A stretch of 64,000 nt of DNA from Rallus limicola (Eukaryota > Chordata > Aves > Gruiformes > Rallidae). The notes beneath the pieces were generated by a model. It saw only the letters and a list, made by a program, of their open reading frames with translations. It was not told where the DNA came from and made no database searches. The stretch is taken from contig JAKCOZ010000012.1 of the NCBI GenBank assembly GCA_022605955.1, positions 28,667,956 through 28,731,955 of the forward strand. The letters run 5' to 3'. Below are positions 38,790 through 52,300 of this stretch, piece by piece. Each line of letters starts with the position of its first letter. The first letter of the stretch is position 1. The translations under genes were made by a program, and so were the position numbers.

Positions 38790-40270
38790 TTAACTACTGA
38801 GGAACATGGAAGAACCAAATTAAATGTACTTTTGTTTTTTTAAGTCTGTAAATAACCCTGTGTAATTGGTGTTAGATATCTGCTGTCATATTCTACTAGT
38901 TGGTTGTTAGTAGCTATTGTTTGAAAAATAGGAATTTGATTATCACTTTATCCATAAATAGATAAAGATATACTTTATCTAGATATACTATCATGTAATT
39001 GAACAGCAAACAAAATAGTTTTATTGTTTCTGTTGAATGTTACAGTTTTATACAGTAGTTAATTTAGAAAGCACAAAGGCTGAGGGATCATGGTTGTACA
39101 AGGTGGTTTTGTTTCTGTCACAAAAATAATTATAAGACAAAGTTATGCTGAAATAAGCCTGATGAAATTCAGACAGCAAAGGGCAAAATCTGGTGACTAC
39201 GTCTAATGGCTCCTAAACAACTGCAATGGAACCATTTTACTGTTACTTCCCAACAAATGGAAGCACCAGTATTAGTGCATGACTGATGCTGGTCAAAAAT
39301 GAAAGCAGCAAGAGAAGGTATTGTCATGCCTTTCAGTTGTGTTTGAATAGTCCAACTCCACTGAGTCAAAGAAGAGGAAAGTATGTATGGGGCAGGCAGG
39401 CAAAGCAAAACATTTGGGCTTTACAGGTACCAGAAGCTACTTTTAGGTAGAAGGATTCTCCAGAAACCAGCATCACCCCTACCAGTAAGTTAGATCATAG
39501 ATGACTGATTTTGTCAGTCAAAGATTTTGGCTGTAGCAGGAATGCTGTGTAGGTAAGTTAAGGTTTTTTTGGTTTTTCTTTTTTAAATGTGTTTGATTTG
39601 CAATGTAGATGTTCTCTTCTTAATGTCAAATCTATTGTCACTGAACCTAAGTACAACAGAAGAAAGAAAATAAAACTCAGCAAGCACATGGTACTTCCTC
39701 TCTTCCACTCCCCTTACAAACACTTCTGTTTCTCTTTGAGTTATGGGCTTTCCTTTGTGAATTGCTAAATGAAAAAAGTGTGACACATGGGTATGTAATT
39801 AAGATGATAGAGCAGCTGACTGGTTTTGCCAGCTGAAATTCCAAGGATTATTTATGTAGCAAAATTAATAAAGTAGGGTCCAATTCCACTTGGAAGAGTA
39901 AGGCACTTACTTCTCCTCACACAGTTAGACATATGCCTGAGCCTAAATTTCTCCCTAGATCAGTGATCCAACTAAGTAACACAGAAAATCCCTGCTTTAC
40001 TTCCAGTGAACACTGGATGTCCAATTGTACCGTGCAGTCTGGATTTTCTAGCAGCTTTGGCCTTGGCCCTGAGCTCACCCCACTGAGGAGATGAAGAAGT
40101 AGCCTAATAGCTCAAACAGCTGTGTTTTTGCCAGTCCAACCACCATTCAGTTCTACCTGACAGGAATCCGGGTTTGCTGACCTCTGCCAGTGTGTAATAG
40201 TATTAGCTTCAAAACAGATCTTTGCCTCAGACAACAGCTGTCATTCCTAAGGTTCTGGCTGAGAAATCAG
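38790..40270. other. tail-to-tail spacer between CP and HPS3
   Basis: The stop codons of CP and HPS3 are 1.8 kb apart on opposite strands. No coding exon or clear repeat is seen between them. Part of it may be 3' UTR of either gene: candidate AATAAA signals lie on the plus strand at 39867 and on the minus strand at 39024-39019 and 40280-40275. I looked for, and did not find, an extra hydrophobic exon that could encode the GPI-anchored CP isoform known in mammals. Confidence 0.55.
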
Positions 40271-40274
40271 GTGA

Positions 40275-40280
40275 TTTATT
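40275..40280 (-). terminator. HPS3: possible HPS3 polyadenylation signal
   Basis: AATAAA on the minus strand, 108 nt past the HPS3 stop. A more distal candidate is at 39024-39019; which is used cannot be told from sequence. Confidence 0.4.
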
Positions 40281-40387
40281 TCAGGGGAGGAGTCCCATGA
40301 CACCTTGTATGCAGTTCTACTCGTTTCAGTTACTCTGTTATTCCAGCACATTCTTAATATTCAAGTGCATAGTTGACTTCCACTGGT

Positions 40388-43300
40388 TCATGTCAGCACC
40401 TTCCTCTGGCTGCAGTGAAGAAGATGCGGCAGGAAAAATGCTGCAGTTCCATCCTCTGGTAGAAGACTGAGGAAGTCGCTTAGCTCCAATTCCATTGCAA
40501 CAACTGATAAAGTTTCTGCTCAGAGCAGGGAAGAAAATCTTGCTTAGGTATTTTGATTTTAGAACAATGAAAAAAAAACCCCATTAACAATGTAATTACA
40601 AATTGAAGGCATCAACTTATCTGAGCAGCTCAAGTACAGTGGAATTCAACACACACCCCTTGGGGAGCAACTGCAACTATATGAATTCTGAAAAGTGAGC
40701 TGAAATTAGGTCTTAGATTAAAACCACACATCTTGACTCATCAGGTCTGTATGTGGCACTACTGCTTACAGAAGTCTGATCTAGTACTGCACATGTTTTG
40801 TACCAAATGCAAAGGTAGGCTGAGACATCTGTTCTCTGAAATGGGCTGTTCTCAAGCACCTTCTCAGACCAAGCTGTTGAACATCACTGTTCCTAAGTGA
40901 CTACAGCACAGATACTACTGAAAAACAATATCTGAAAGGAACAAACACTACTATTAGACACTAGAACTTTATCAGTGTATGACCTAACCATCCATTAGAT
41001 GCCCACTGGGTTATCAGTAGGAGCTTGTTAGTTGTTACTGTTCAGAACCAAATAATCACTGAACCTAGAAAACAAAAGCAACTATCTATTAGTTTTGTTT
41101 AGCAAGTTTTTTAATGGTGTCTATTTTTGACCTATATAGCAACAGCATGTTTTCCACAATTTGTTTTCAATACAAAATGAATGCCATGATTTTTGAATGA
41201 GGCAACACAGTGTATGCTGCAGAATCCTGTGCTAATGACTGGAAAGCCTGCTGAGCTGTATTAGCTTTAACTATAGACAAAGCTCCCTTTTCTTTCTTTC
41301 CCTCCAAATTATCAGATAAGTAGTCCTAAGCCTGAACAGTATTTAAAATGTCAGATGACATACAAAGACTTCTGGATTTGAGTTGAAAGCAACTGATTTA
41401 CCTGTCAGTGATGAAGTAAGAACAGGGCAGTCATTTCCATTAAGTCTGGCTCTCTTACAAAGGTCAGGAAGCAGCTTGTTCCACCACACAGCCTAATTCA
41501 CAAAAAAACACAATGTAAGTGTCAATTGACAAGGGCTGCAATTGAGTACACAAGACCTGCTAAACTGCACCCAAGTTTATATAATACTTTGAACTGCAGT
41601 GATTTTGCATACGTTGTATTTTCGATTTTCACTGAGACTTTTTCATATTCAGAAATTTTACAGTGCCCCCTTGTGCCTCTGTAAAGGTTTGTAAGAGAGA
41701 AAAGCCCCACAATTGCAAGACTGATGTAGTCAGAAAATGATGGGGTGCCCTGCCAATAGCTTCATACAGAGTGGTGAGCAGCATTACTAGAAAAACACTG
41801 CTCTGTCTCCTGACCTAATCTGTCCACTGCCAACAGCTGTGGAAGCGAGTTATGTTTTGAGTCCAGTTTTGTTGACAAGAATGGAGAGGGAAAGGGATTT
41901 CTTTCCTCCTTTTTAAAACGTGGTAGCTCTTTTCTTCCACCTGTGTTCAGATGCAGTACTGCAACCTCACATTCAACTAATTATCGTGGAAACAATCAAA
42001 GGAACTATTTTCAGATCTGAATAAAAAGCACAGTTCTAATATATCCACCTGGTAAAGGACAAGGTTGGCTGACTCTGGCCCTTAATTGAGCAGCTGTGAC
42101 TGGCCATGGAACTAAACTGTACTGGAACACCAGACTAAAATCAGTTCAACAATTAAGACTGTATAATGACCTAAGGGGACCGGCATATTTCCACTGGTAC
42201 ACCAGTACCATTCTGCTGTTGCAAGGTCAGAAGACGTCACTGGAACACAGGAAGACTATATCAAGTGTGATTTTATTTGAAGGGTCATATTCTCTTATCA
42301 GTTAGCTTACCACTGAAAATTCACGTCCTGCAACACTGTCAAACTCAGAACACTGATCAGTGGGAAACTAGCTACTTTCTCATTTACAGCAGGAAAGTGC
42401 CCTTTTCTGAGGCAGTCTGCCATCTGAAAAGATTATTACACTTCAAATTTACTAGAATGAATAGAAATAGCCACAGAAGAAACTGGGGATAAAAACAATT
42501 GTTAGAAGTAGTGAGGACTGTTACGGAATTTAAATGCCAGGCAAGAGGAACAAAGCAAGCTAAGCAATTTATTTTGTCTGAAAGCTGGGCTATTTGATCA
42601 ATCCAGAGTCCAGCTATACACAGTGGCATTTTATTTAAAAAAAAAACAAACAACAAACCAGAACCACAAAGCAAACACTGAACTAGGCAGCAAAAGTAGC
42701 TCACCCGATTGTCATCCTTCAGCTCATGCTGAGCATACAGCACAGCTGCATCGGGACGCTGCCCGAGAAGCTGGTCGATGGCCTCCTCATACTTGCCCAC
42801 ACGGGTACTGCAGAGAACCTGGATGGTGAGGCCGACATCACCAGCTGCTGTCAGAGGCTCCAAGACAGGTAGAACTGCATCTATATTGATTGACTGACTA
42901 CATAAAAGAGACTGAAGAGAAAAAAACAGTGTTTGGTTTTAAGAAAAACTTTGCAAAACGATGTTAACCATAACCTTAGAAGAGAAGCCCTTTATCAGAG
43001 TAATTTTTATATATTTTTTTTTAATAACAGTTCCTGAAAGCTAAGAAAGCAAGTTTAAAGTGGACTGCAAATGTAAATAATATTTTTATTGACATATCTT
43101 CTCAGTATTTTTCTCTTCCATCATTTGAACTTGGTTCAACCTGGATAGCTTGGAGAGAAGGAGGAGAGTCCACTAGAGAAAGTTGTTCATACATACTTGA
43201 ATACATGCAGAATGAATCTAAGCTGTAAACAGTAACATCTAAGTGTTTCATACCTGTAGTTTTGAGATGTCTTCACAGTAATCTTTATCAGATGGAGATG

Positions 43301-46300
43301 CCATTGACATTATGAAAGTTACCCATGGGAAAATCAACCCAAAATGATTACAGGAGTTTATCTATACAAGAAAGAATGAAGTTGCAAAAAAAGAAATATT
43401 TCTGTTAGTGACAGTCCCATGTGAAACCTGTCACAGGCAATGAAAATTTTACTTTGAAATAGATTCATTCAAAATAGCAGCTACTCTCTCTTCTGGTTCA
43501 TACAATTTAGTAACAAACCAGAACTTCTACTGTATTTCAGATTTCCCATTCAGTATCCTTTAAAATTCATCATTCACATGTTATTCTGAATTAGTCAGGT
43601 TTGTAGAATTGCTAACACTTCACCTGACAATCTCTCATTCTTTCATTTTAGCCCTTATTTCTGTCCAGAGCTCAAACTCCTGTTGGAAGCACATTTGCAA
43701 ATGTCCCCAAATAGTTAAGACACCTGGGAGCCAGCAATACCTATCTGGTAACTTTGCACTACCTTATTTGCTTTCAGTCTTGCTGCTTCTGAGAGATAAA
43801 CTACAGAATTAAAATACCAGGGATAGTATTTGGTTAGATTTTGGAGGGATGATGCAGTCATAAAACTTCCTCTGGGTGGCATACGTACCAGATCCTCTGC
43901 CGTTTTCAGTGGCTTAGTGTCAGGAAGCTGCTTATTTGATATCCTCCAGACGTACTGAGAGGTAACCTTCAGTAAAAGCTCCTGAAGTATTTCTTCCTGA
44001 GAGCACACTACAAGAAGAGCTTCCCAGAAATCCACCAAGAGCTGAGGAATAGTGTTTTCACTCTTTTCACACAACGTCTAAGAACAAAAACATTAGAAGA
44101 CAGCAAGTTAGCACAGACTATCACAATTATTAGTAGCAGAAGTTAGAATGGACAGGAGAAAGGGCTTTCAGTTTCTCACTTTTGCTGGAAGCAGAATTTA
44201 GGTTCTTTGTCTTGATGTATGTCTAATGGGTGTGATTATACACAGTGCTATACAAAGTAAACACTTAATGGGATTATTTTTAAGGTAATTGTAAATGATA
44301 GATTTGATTTCTTCAAATCTTTTTCCACTGCCAAAAAATGTCAGCACACTGTCAGTAAGTATTTACAGACTGCTAATTTGGAGGATTTTATGTGTGCTAA
44401 TAGCCAAGCAGGTGTCTTTGAAAGAAGCATCTAAAGGTCATAAGAGATGCTATGTAGCTGTTGGGTATAATGGTAGGACCCACAAAGGAGAGGCTTTAAG
44501 CTCTGGTGTGTCAGCAAAAAAGACTTTTTCTTGGTCTCCAAATTTAAACACCACCACTTGTTCTAATTTGAGTTTCATGATTTGTTATTTCTGATCCATG
44601 TCTTTCACAGTCAGGATACAAGATTGCCACACACCCACACCCACATAGTTTGAATCCAAATGACATTATTCATTATAGAGAGTGGAGGAAAAAATAAAGT
44701 TTGTCTATTCCTCATCTAACTACAGAAAACTTCAGTGGCACCAGAAAAGCTATTCTATTCATCTTATTTCTCATAAACTGCAGAGCCATGCTCTTCTTTC
44801 AGAAATGTATACAGAATCGTAGAATTGTAGAATCACGGGGGTTGGAAGGGACCTCAAGAGATCATCGGGTCCAGCCCCCCTGCCAAAGCAGCTCCCTAGG
44901 ACATATCACTCAGATAGGCATCCAGACGGGTCTTGAATCTTTCCTGAGAAGGAGACTCCACACCCCCTGGGCAGCCTGTCCCAGGGCTCCCTCACCCTCA
45001 CTGGGTAAAAGTTCTTCCCCATGTTGGTGCAGAGATTCCTATGCTCCAACTTGCAGCCATTGCCCCTTGTCCTGTCTCCACAGACACTGAAAAGGGTCTT
45101 CCTATTTGAGTCTGATTCTTTAGAAGTATGTTTCAATCTTAATGATTTCTTCAGAAGGACCTTATGGAAGTGACTTATCTAAATTCCATTAAATTTCAGG
45201 AGCTCTAAAAAGCCCAATTACTGGGAAACCACTGAAAGATCTCAGAGATCAGCATATTCTCCATTCAAATGATAGAGTCAAACCAAAGAACTTAATGGCT
45301 ATTTTATTTATTCACTTACTTGATTTAACCAGTATTTATTTCTAGAAGGTCCAGTTTCTGACTCTGTAATCATTTATCACAACTGGAATATATCCAACCC
45401 CCATCTCCTTTCTGAAGAAATGCTGAAATGTGAGTGAAGGAGCAACCAAGGCTGCTTTGCTTACCTGTAACAACATCACTATGAGAAAAATAGAAGCAAA
45501 AATGATCACAGGCCAACCTGGAAAAAGGTATCTGCTTCTTCCAGTTCAATTTTACTGTTCTCATGTAAAGCCACGGTGGCAGTCACCAGTAAACCAGGCT
45601 GTGTCTCCTTCAGGTGAACAGCAAACTCAGTTGGAATAACAATTCCTTCCTTAAGCTGTCTCAAGAGCTGTGGTTGCCCAATGAAGCCACAAGCCAGCGT
45701 TGTCTACAAACATAACCAGATATAAATCAGAGAAAGAAGTCAATCCACATATGATTCAACTTGGTATTTCCTCAGACAGTGAAGTTTAGATAGATGAAAT
45801 GAAGGAGGTCAGAGGAAGGAAATAAATTCTTCCTACAATGTATAGAATAGCACTCTCTTACCGAGAGGACTGACTGAAAGATTATTCTACTGTACAACAG
45901 GACTATGGGTCAAATCCACTGACGTCAGCTTTGCAAAGTGTGAACACTTCATGCTTTCAGCATACCTTACCTCCTTATAGGAGTCCATCTCATGCTCATA
46001 CATTGTCAGGTCTCGCATTTTCAGAGCCATGAAAGCCTTTGTTAGTGTCAGAACCACTGATGGCATCATCTTCTCTACTTGCTGAAGATACTTCACAGCT
46101 GTCAAAGGACACACATTCCTCATGCAGGGGCTGCAGAGGATATGAGGCAGCTGCACCGGGTCAGCAAGATAGAATATCTGGAGAACTTTATTTGCAAAGT
46201 CCTATTAAAATAAAAGCCATTTGACAGTTTAGACCTTTCTGGATACACAGTCTTCTATAGCATAGGAAGTATTGGGGTTTGGGGCTTTTGTTTCTTTTTA

Positions 46301-49300
46301 AGAGACAAGTACAACTTAGCTATCCAATCACAGTGCTTTTCCTGCTTCCTTCCTCCCTACTGGTAAAAGTAGAGGATCTCTAACCAGCAGCCATTCAACC
46401 CATATTCTGGGGTGCTAGACAAACATCCACTACCACGGTGAACTGGTTTTACCAACCTATTCAATTTGTCAACATTCAAATAAACAGTTTGTTTTCTTAC
46501 AGGTGATGAAAGAAATCTGAGGCAGAACTTTCCTAAAACAGAAGCATCTCTGGGTGCCAGTGGGACCCAGATCATTAGCAACAAGCATCATGATTGATAG
46601 ACAAACCCATAATATCTTGCTTGAAAGCAGCCCAAAGCACCACAGGTGCTGCCTGCTATTTTGCCAACAAAAATGGGGAAATAAATCCCAAAAATGTGAA
46701 AAAGAACAACTTTATAACTAAATAGGCAGTTCAGCATTTTCAAAGGGAATTTAATTAGAATGTCATACACAGTTCTTAAAATCAGACCTAAATCAATAGA
46801 TTAAGGAGAAAGAACCAAACAAACTTGTTTCTACCTTACTTAATTCTTCATTTAAGTCTTCATTAAGAGAATGAGTTAAGTAAAAGATAAATCCTCTCTC
46901 ATACGTCTGTATTTCATCACCTTCTGAAGCTAGTCTCTGTAAAACTTCAGTCATGGATAAACCTGACATTCTGTAGTATGGCAGAGCAAGGTGGTAATCC
47001 TTTGTGTCAAACCTGAAGGCAACAGAGAGGAAGGAAAAAACCAACACAGGACAATACTTTTGCCATCTCTGTAAGAACTAAAATAATACATCGAAATCAC
47101 AGATTTTGTATCTGCAAATACATAGCTCATATTCAACCTAATGTAGTATTCTGTGTTCAATGGCAATAAAGACAATGAGATGCTACATTTATATTACATA
47201 TGCAATACTAAGGTAAAACAGAAAAGAATTACGATGGATTTTTATTTTAAGGTTATATCATTGGAAATAAAAGCTTGCCTGTATCAGTTTGACACCTGAA
47301 ACATACCTGCTGTAGCAGTCTCCTAAGAAGGCACAACTTTCTCTGAATGCTCTCAGGAGTTCTTCTTTCTCGTCCGATTTAAGGAAACTAGGGTCCATTA
47401 CAGCTGCTCTAACCAGTAAGTGAGCCTCACTCAGAAGATGAATGCAACTCTCAGTTTTTACATTTTCATAAGTTTTACTATAATCTACCTAGAAGAGACA
47501 GAGGATATACTTAGGCTGCAGGCAAAGATTAAGAATATACAGGAACAATTCCAATGAGGGCAGCAGCCATGTGAAGCAGGACTATGGGCTATTCATGAGG
47601 AACGCACTACATGACATTCACCAATGACATGCATCAGAGATTAATTAACAGTACTTATTTTTAGTCACCAAAAGACAAAAGCAGGAGTCGAGCAGTACCA
47701 TTTCTCTGTAAAGCTGAATGGTTGAAACAGTGTTTATAATATATAAATTCCAACCAGGCTCTGTTTCAGAACTTGTTCTGGATTTGATGCTATCAGTCTT
47801 CCTGGAACGAGATGGGAAAAGGTTGAATCATCAAGTGTCCAACACTAAAAAACCCCAAACAAATCACTAAATAAACACAAAAAAAAACCCCACTCACTTG
47901 GTAATTTAAATGCATAAGTACCAATTTTTTAGGCTAGTAAATGCTGTAGAGTTAAGATGTGAATTTAAGTCATAATGGCTAATAACAAAATAGGCATGTT
48001 CATACACAAGGAACATGATCAAAACTAACTACTGCATCTTCTCCCAGACTTAACATCAGACAGTATCAAATACTTATATCAAGTTAAATAATTCACATCA
48101 GTTGTTTACAAACTTTCTGTAGGGACTTACTGCATCTTTGCCCCTGCAGCTCTATCAAAAGATCTGCCAAGAAATGGCATTAAAAAAAAAAAAAAGTTTT
48201 TACTCCAACACATTGGCTAGGTCTGCAATGCCCTACAGTGAAAATACTGTAGGAAAACAGACTCTTTTTGTTCTGGTTTTGGGGGTTTAACTGTTCTTGG
48301 ATATTTACATCTCTGTTTTCAAATGATGGCATTAAGTGGACTAGTACTTGTTCAACTCACATTCTTCACAGAAGATAAAAGCCTGTCTTCCTCAAATGCC
48401 AACTATAATCTTTGAAACAGCAAAACTTGCAGAAGAAACTGTGGTTTATACACAGAAAACAACAGTACTTTGAATTACCATCCTCCTTGATGGGTTTATC
48501 TGCATCTTCTTCTGAATGTCTCTTCCAGGCTTTAAAAAATACTGGCTCAAATAAGCCTTCAACTGGAGAGGTCTCATTTTTATTAATGAACTTGAATTGA
48601 CTTTGATAAATTTATTGTGTGCAGTTTCGGGTACCACAGTACAAGAGGGACATAAAAATTTTGGATGATGTCCAGAGGAGGGCAAGGAGGATGGGGATGG
48701 GTCTGGAGGGGAAGCCTATGAGGAGACCTCATGGGGTCTGTGGCTTCCTGATGAGGGGGAGCAAAGGGGCAGGCACTGATCTCCTCTCTTTGGTGGCCAG
48801 GGACAGAACCCAAGGGAACAGCATGAAGCTGTACCAGGGAGGTTTAGGCTGGCTGTTAGGTTGTGTCCTGAGAGGGGGGTCGGGTGCTGGCACAGGCTCC
48901 CCAGGGAAGGGGTCCCAGTCCCGAGCTGGGCTGAGGGCAAGAAGCATCTGGACGATGCGCTTAGTGCCAGCTCTGCCTGGGCTGGGCTGTGTGGAGCAGG
49001 GAGTGGGACTCGATGGGTCTGATGGGTCCCTTCCAATTCAGCATATTCTATGATTCTATGAAATGTGATTTCTGAATAGCTGTTTTAGAATAGCTGGTTA
49101 GTTTCATGAAAAGCCCTCAAAAAAAGAATAGGAATAGCAGTTCTCACAGAAATAGATAGAAAGTCACAAATGCCTCTGGCTACATACATTCTACAGGAGT
49201 ATCTTGGGCCAAAGTCTGATTCTTCTTTTGTCATGGATTACTGTAGTGATCTTCTTCAATCTTCCTGGAAAGAACCCTAAGCCAGTTGTCAGACTTTTTC

Positions 49301-52300
49301 ATTCCATGCTACAACACATGTTGTTAGTCTGTAGATTAGATACTCCTATTTTTCTTTCTCAAGATAATTATTTTTTCTTCTCAGTAGCAGATACATTCTT
49401 ACTATTGTTGACATTACTTACCAAAGTTAAGGTTTGAGTAACTCATTTTGTTGATTTCATGAATTTGTGATCCTACACTCATTTCTTTACATCTGTTAGT
49501 ACAAAATTAAGAAAATTTTTTTTAAAAGCTTGATTTCTGTTCTCATGCACTAACCAGGTGTCCTGATTTCAGCTGGCACACAGTTAATTTTCTTCCTAGT
49601 AGCTGGTTCCACAGCTTGGGAAGTAGCTGGGCATTGGTCAGAAAATGGTGAGCAGTTGTGCCGTGCTTGTTCTGTATAGTCTATTATCATCATCATCGTC
49701 TTCTTTTTCTGTCCCATTAAACTGTTTTCATCTTAACCCACAAGTTTTACTTTTTTACATTTTTCCAATTCTCTCCCCAAACCCAACACAGGGAGGGCAG
49801 TGAGTGAAAGGCTTTGTGATCAGTTTAGCTGCCTGCCACGTCAAACCATTTATTTCCAAGGAGGTTTTCCACAGTGGAACCTCTCCTCAACACCCACAAA
49901 TTCAGCACTGACCTATAAAGACCATTTCCCCAAAGACACAAACCCTTACAGCATCCTTCTCGTAGGCTTTCTTCTCTCAGTAATATCTTCTGTGTCTGCC
50001 TTAGTCAAAAGAATTATATGGTTTTTGAAATGACAGATAGCTCGTGGTCCAATAAAAAGCTGCATTCTTAATGTGCAGACATCCAGTGCAACCGGTGGAC
50101 AAGCCTACAAAGGAAAATTATTTTCTAATTTTAGTATGTACTTTATATAACAATAATAATAAACAAACCTTTGTCCAAGGATCTGACACTAAAAACATTC
50201 ACCAGCTTTCCTATCTTTGAGTGGTTCACTTAAGCAAGAATAAAAATACTGTTAAATAAATCATTTAACAATGGGTAATAAATAAATAGATAGATAAATA
50301 ATTTCACTACCAAAAAAATGTTTCAAGGCAACTAGTTTCTCAGCTGTGTGTCTCAAAATAACTGAACCTGAGATGTTCATGGAAAATGCGATCCAAAATT
50401 TGTCAAAGATATAAAAGATGGCCTGATATGGTTAGAAAAGTCTTGATTTCCACTGCTTATAAAAAGCAATTCTAGATACAGGAATTGTACTTTTCAAGGA
50501 CACCTGAGACAGAAACATCACCTGCTGCAATAAGGGAAAACTCTGCATCCTTCGTTCAGATTTATACAGGAAAAGCATGGAATTTAGTTTAAAGTGTGAT
50601 TTTATAGCTTTTGATGTTTTCACAAACATTCTACTTACGGTTTAGAATCTTAAATTGCAGTAACAAATTGTTCTATTGAGACATTTCTAGACAATTAAAA
50701 TGTGATATGCCAAATACTGAAGTAAAATAGCCATTTTGGATGTTCTTTTTTGGATCAGTCAACAGAAACTAACAATTTCAGAGGGAAAGAGAAGGAAATT
50801 AATTGCCATACTACTATCCTCATTCTTTTAGCAAGGTAATGAGAAGTGCACCTTCACAGTCGTATCAATATATGGATCCTCATCACGAGCTGCTGCAGCA
50901 CTGCATCGCACTGTGAAACACTGCAGGTTCTCACTAGAGGGAAAGAAGAAACCACAATGATGAATGAAAAAGCCCCCAACAAACCAAGACATGAATGACT
51001 AGAGAGAGTCAGATCTTTTTCTTTTCTAGAAATGGGCCTTGAAGCCTAAGCAGGAGGGCATGCTGCACTATCACACGGGCCTGTCCAAAATATTCCAGGA
51101 AGCTATGAAGGACATATAAGAGGGGAGCAAAACAAACAAAAATGACAGCAGCATAGAGAAACATTATAATATATCAGCAAAATCATAAAGGTACTACCTT
51201 GTAATGACGTGCAGGAACTGCGGAGTGAGAACTGCCTGCTCTGACTTCTCTGAATACTGGTAAGTAGAAATCAGTTCTACTGACTTCCCAACAGAGTAGA
51301 GATATCCAACATGAGGTAAAGAGAAAAAGCAAAAGAGACTCAGTAGTTCCTTCTTGTTCTTGGTTTCCGCATGGGCTGTCACAGAACTTCCTAGATGTAA
51401 CAGTAAGAAAGTCGTTTTATATAGCTCATAAATCAGTCTTGCAATTCCTTTGCAAGCCTGATGCCTACAAACCCCGCCCAGGTTGCAGACTGGTTTTGTT
51501 ACTAGCTACTGGGGGAAAAGAAACCCCAACACGATGAAGATCAATGTACAGGTCAGATCAGCACACAGGTCAAAAATGCGTGTGTCTTGTTATCTCATTT
51601 GGCAGCATTTTTAACATAAGCATGGATGTGCTACCATGAGAAGAAATTCTATATATGTAACAGCAGCTGAGTCCTGGCAGATTCATCACAACTAACCATC
51701 CACGGATTGAATGATCAGCCTGATTTTGGACAACCAGTTGTGAGCTGGGGTGAGTACTCATCCCGAGCTTCAGCTAAAGGGAAAGAAAGGTTGGGAATGG
51801 CAGAATTTATTTATATAGCCACTTTGGCCAGTAAAGGCTGTGGACAGGTTCTACAGATCCTCTTGTCAAAGACTGTAAATCACAAGAGAACTTAAGATAG
51901 CTGGAGTTCACTGGCAGGTAGCTCATCCTTGAGTCAGCTGCAACTTAAATGTGGCTTTGCTGCTTAGCAAACACCACAGACCAGGTAAGCAGTCAGTAAA
52001 GCTGACCAATAACATACAGCATTGATTTTCAGGGGATCTGATGGAGTTTGTGTGCATTAGCAAACCCCTAAATTCTGCATTCACCCCTTGCAAACTTAAT
52101 TAAAGCCTGGCAGAAATGTAACCCTTATGTTACAGACTATTAAGATTTACCCCTGTTGACTAACTTCCACTGTTGACTAATGAGAGGCAGCCTAGTAACT
52201 TGTAACACAGTGCAAAGAGTGACTGTTTTGTGATCTAAAATCAATCCATACAGAGCCAGTAACAGCTGATTTAGTCTTTCTCTTTTGGTGTGGTGAATTG

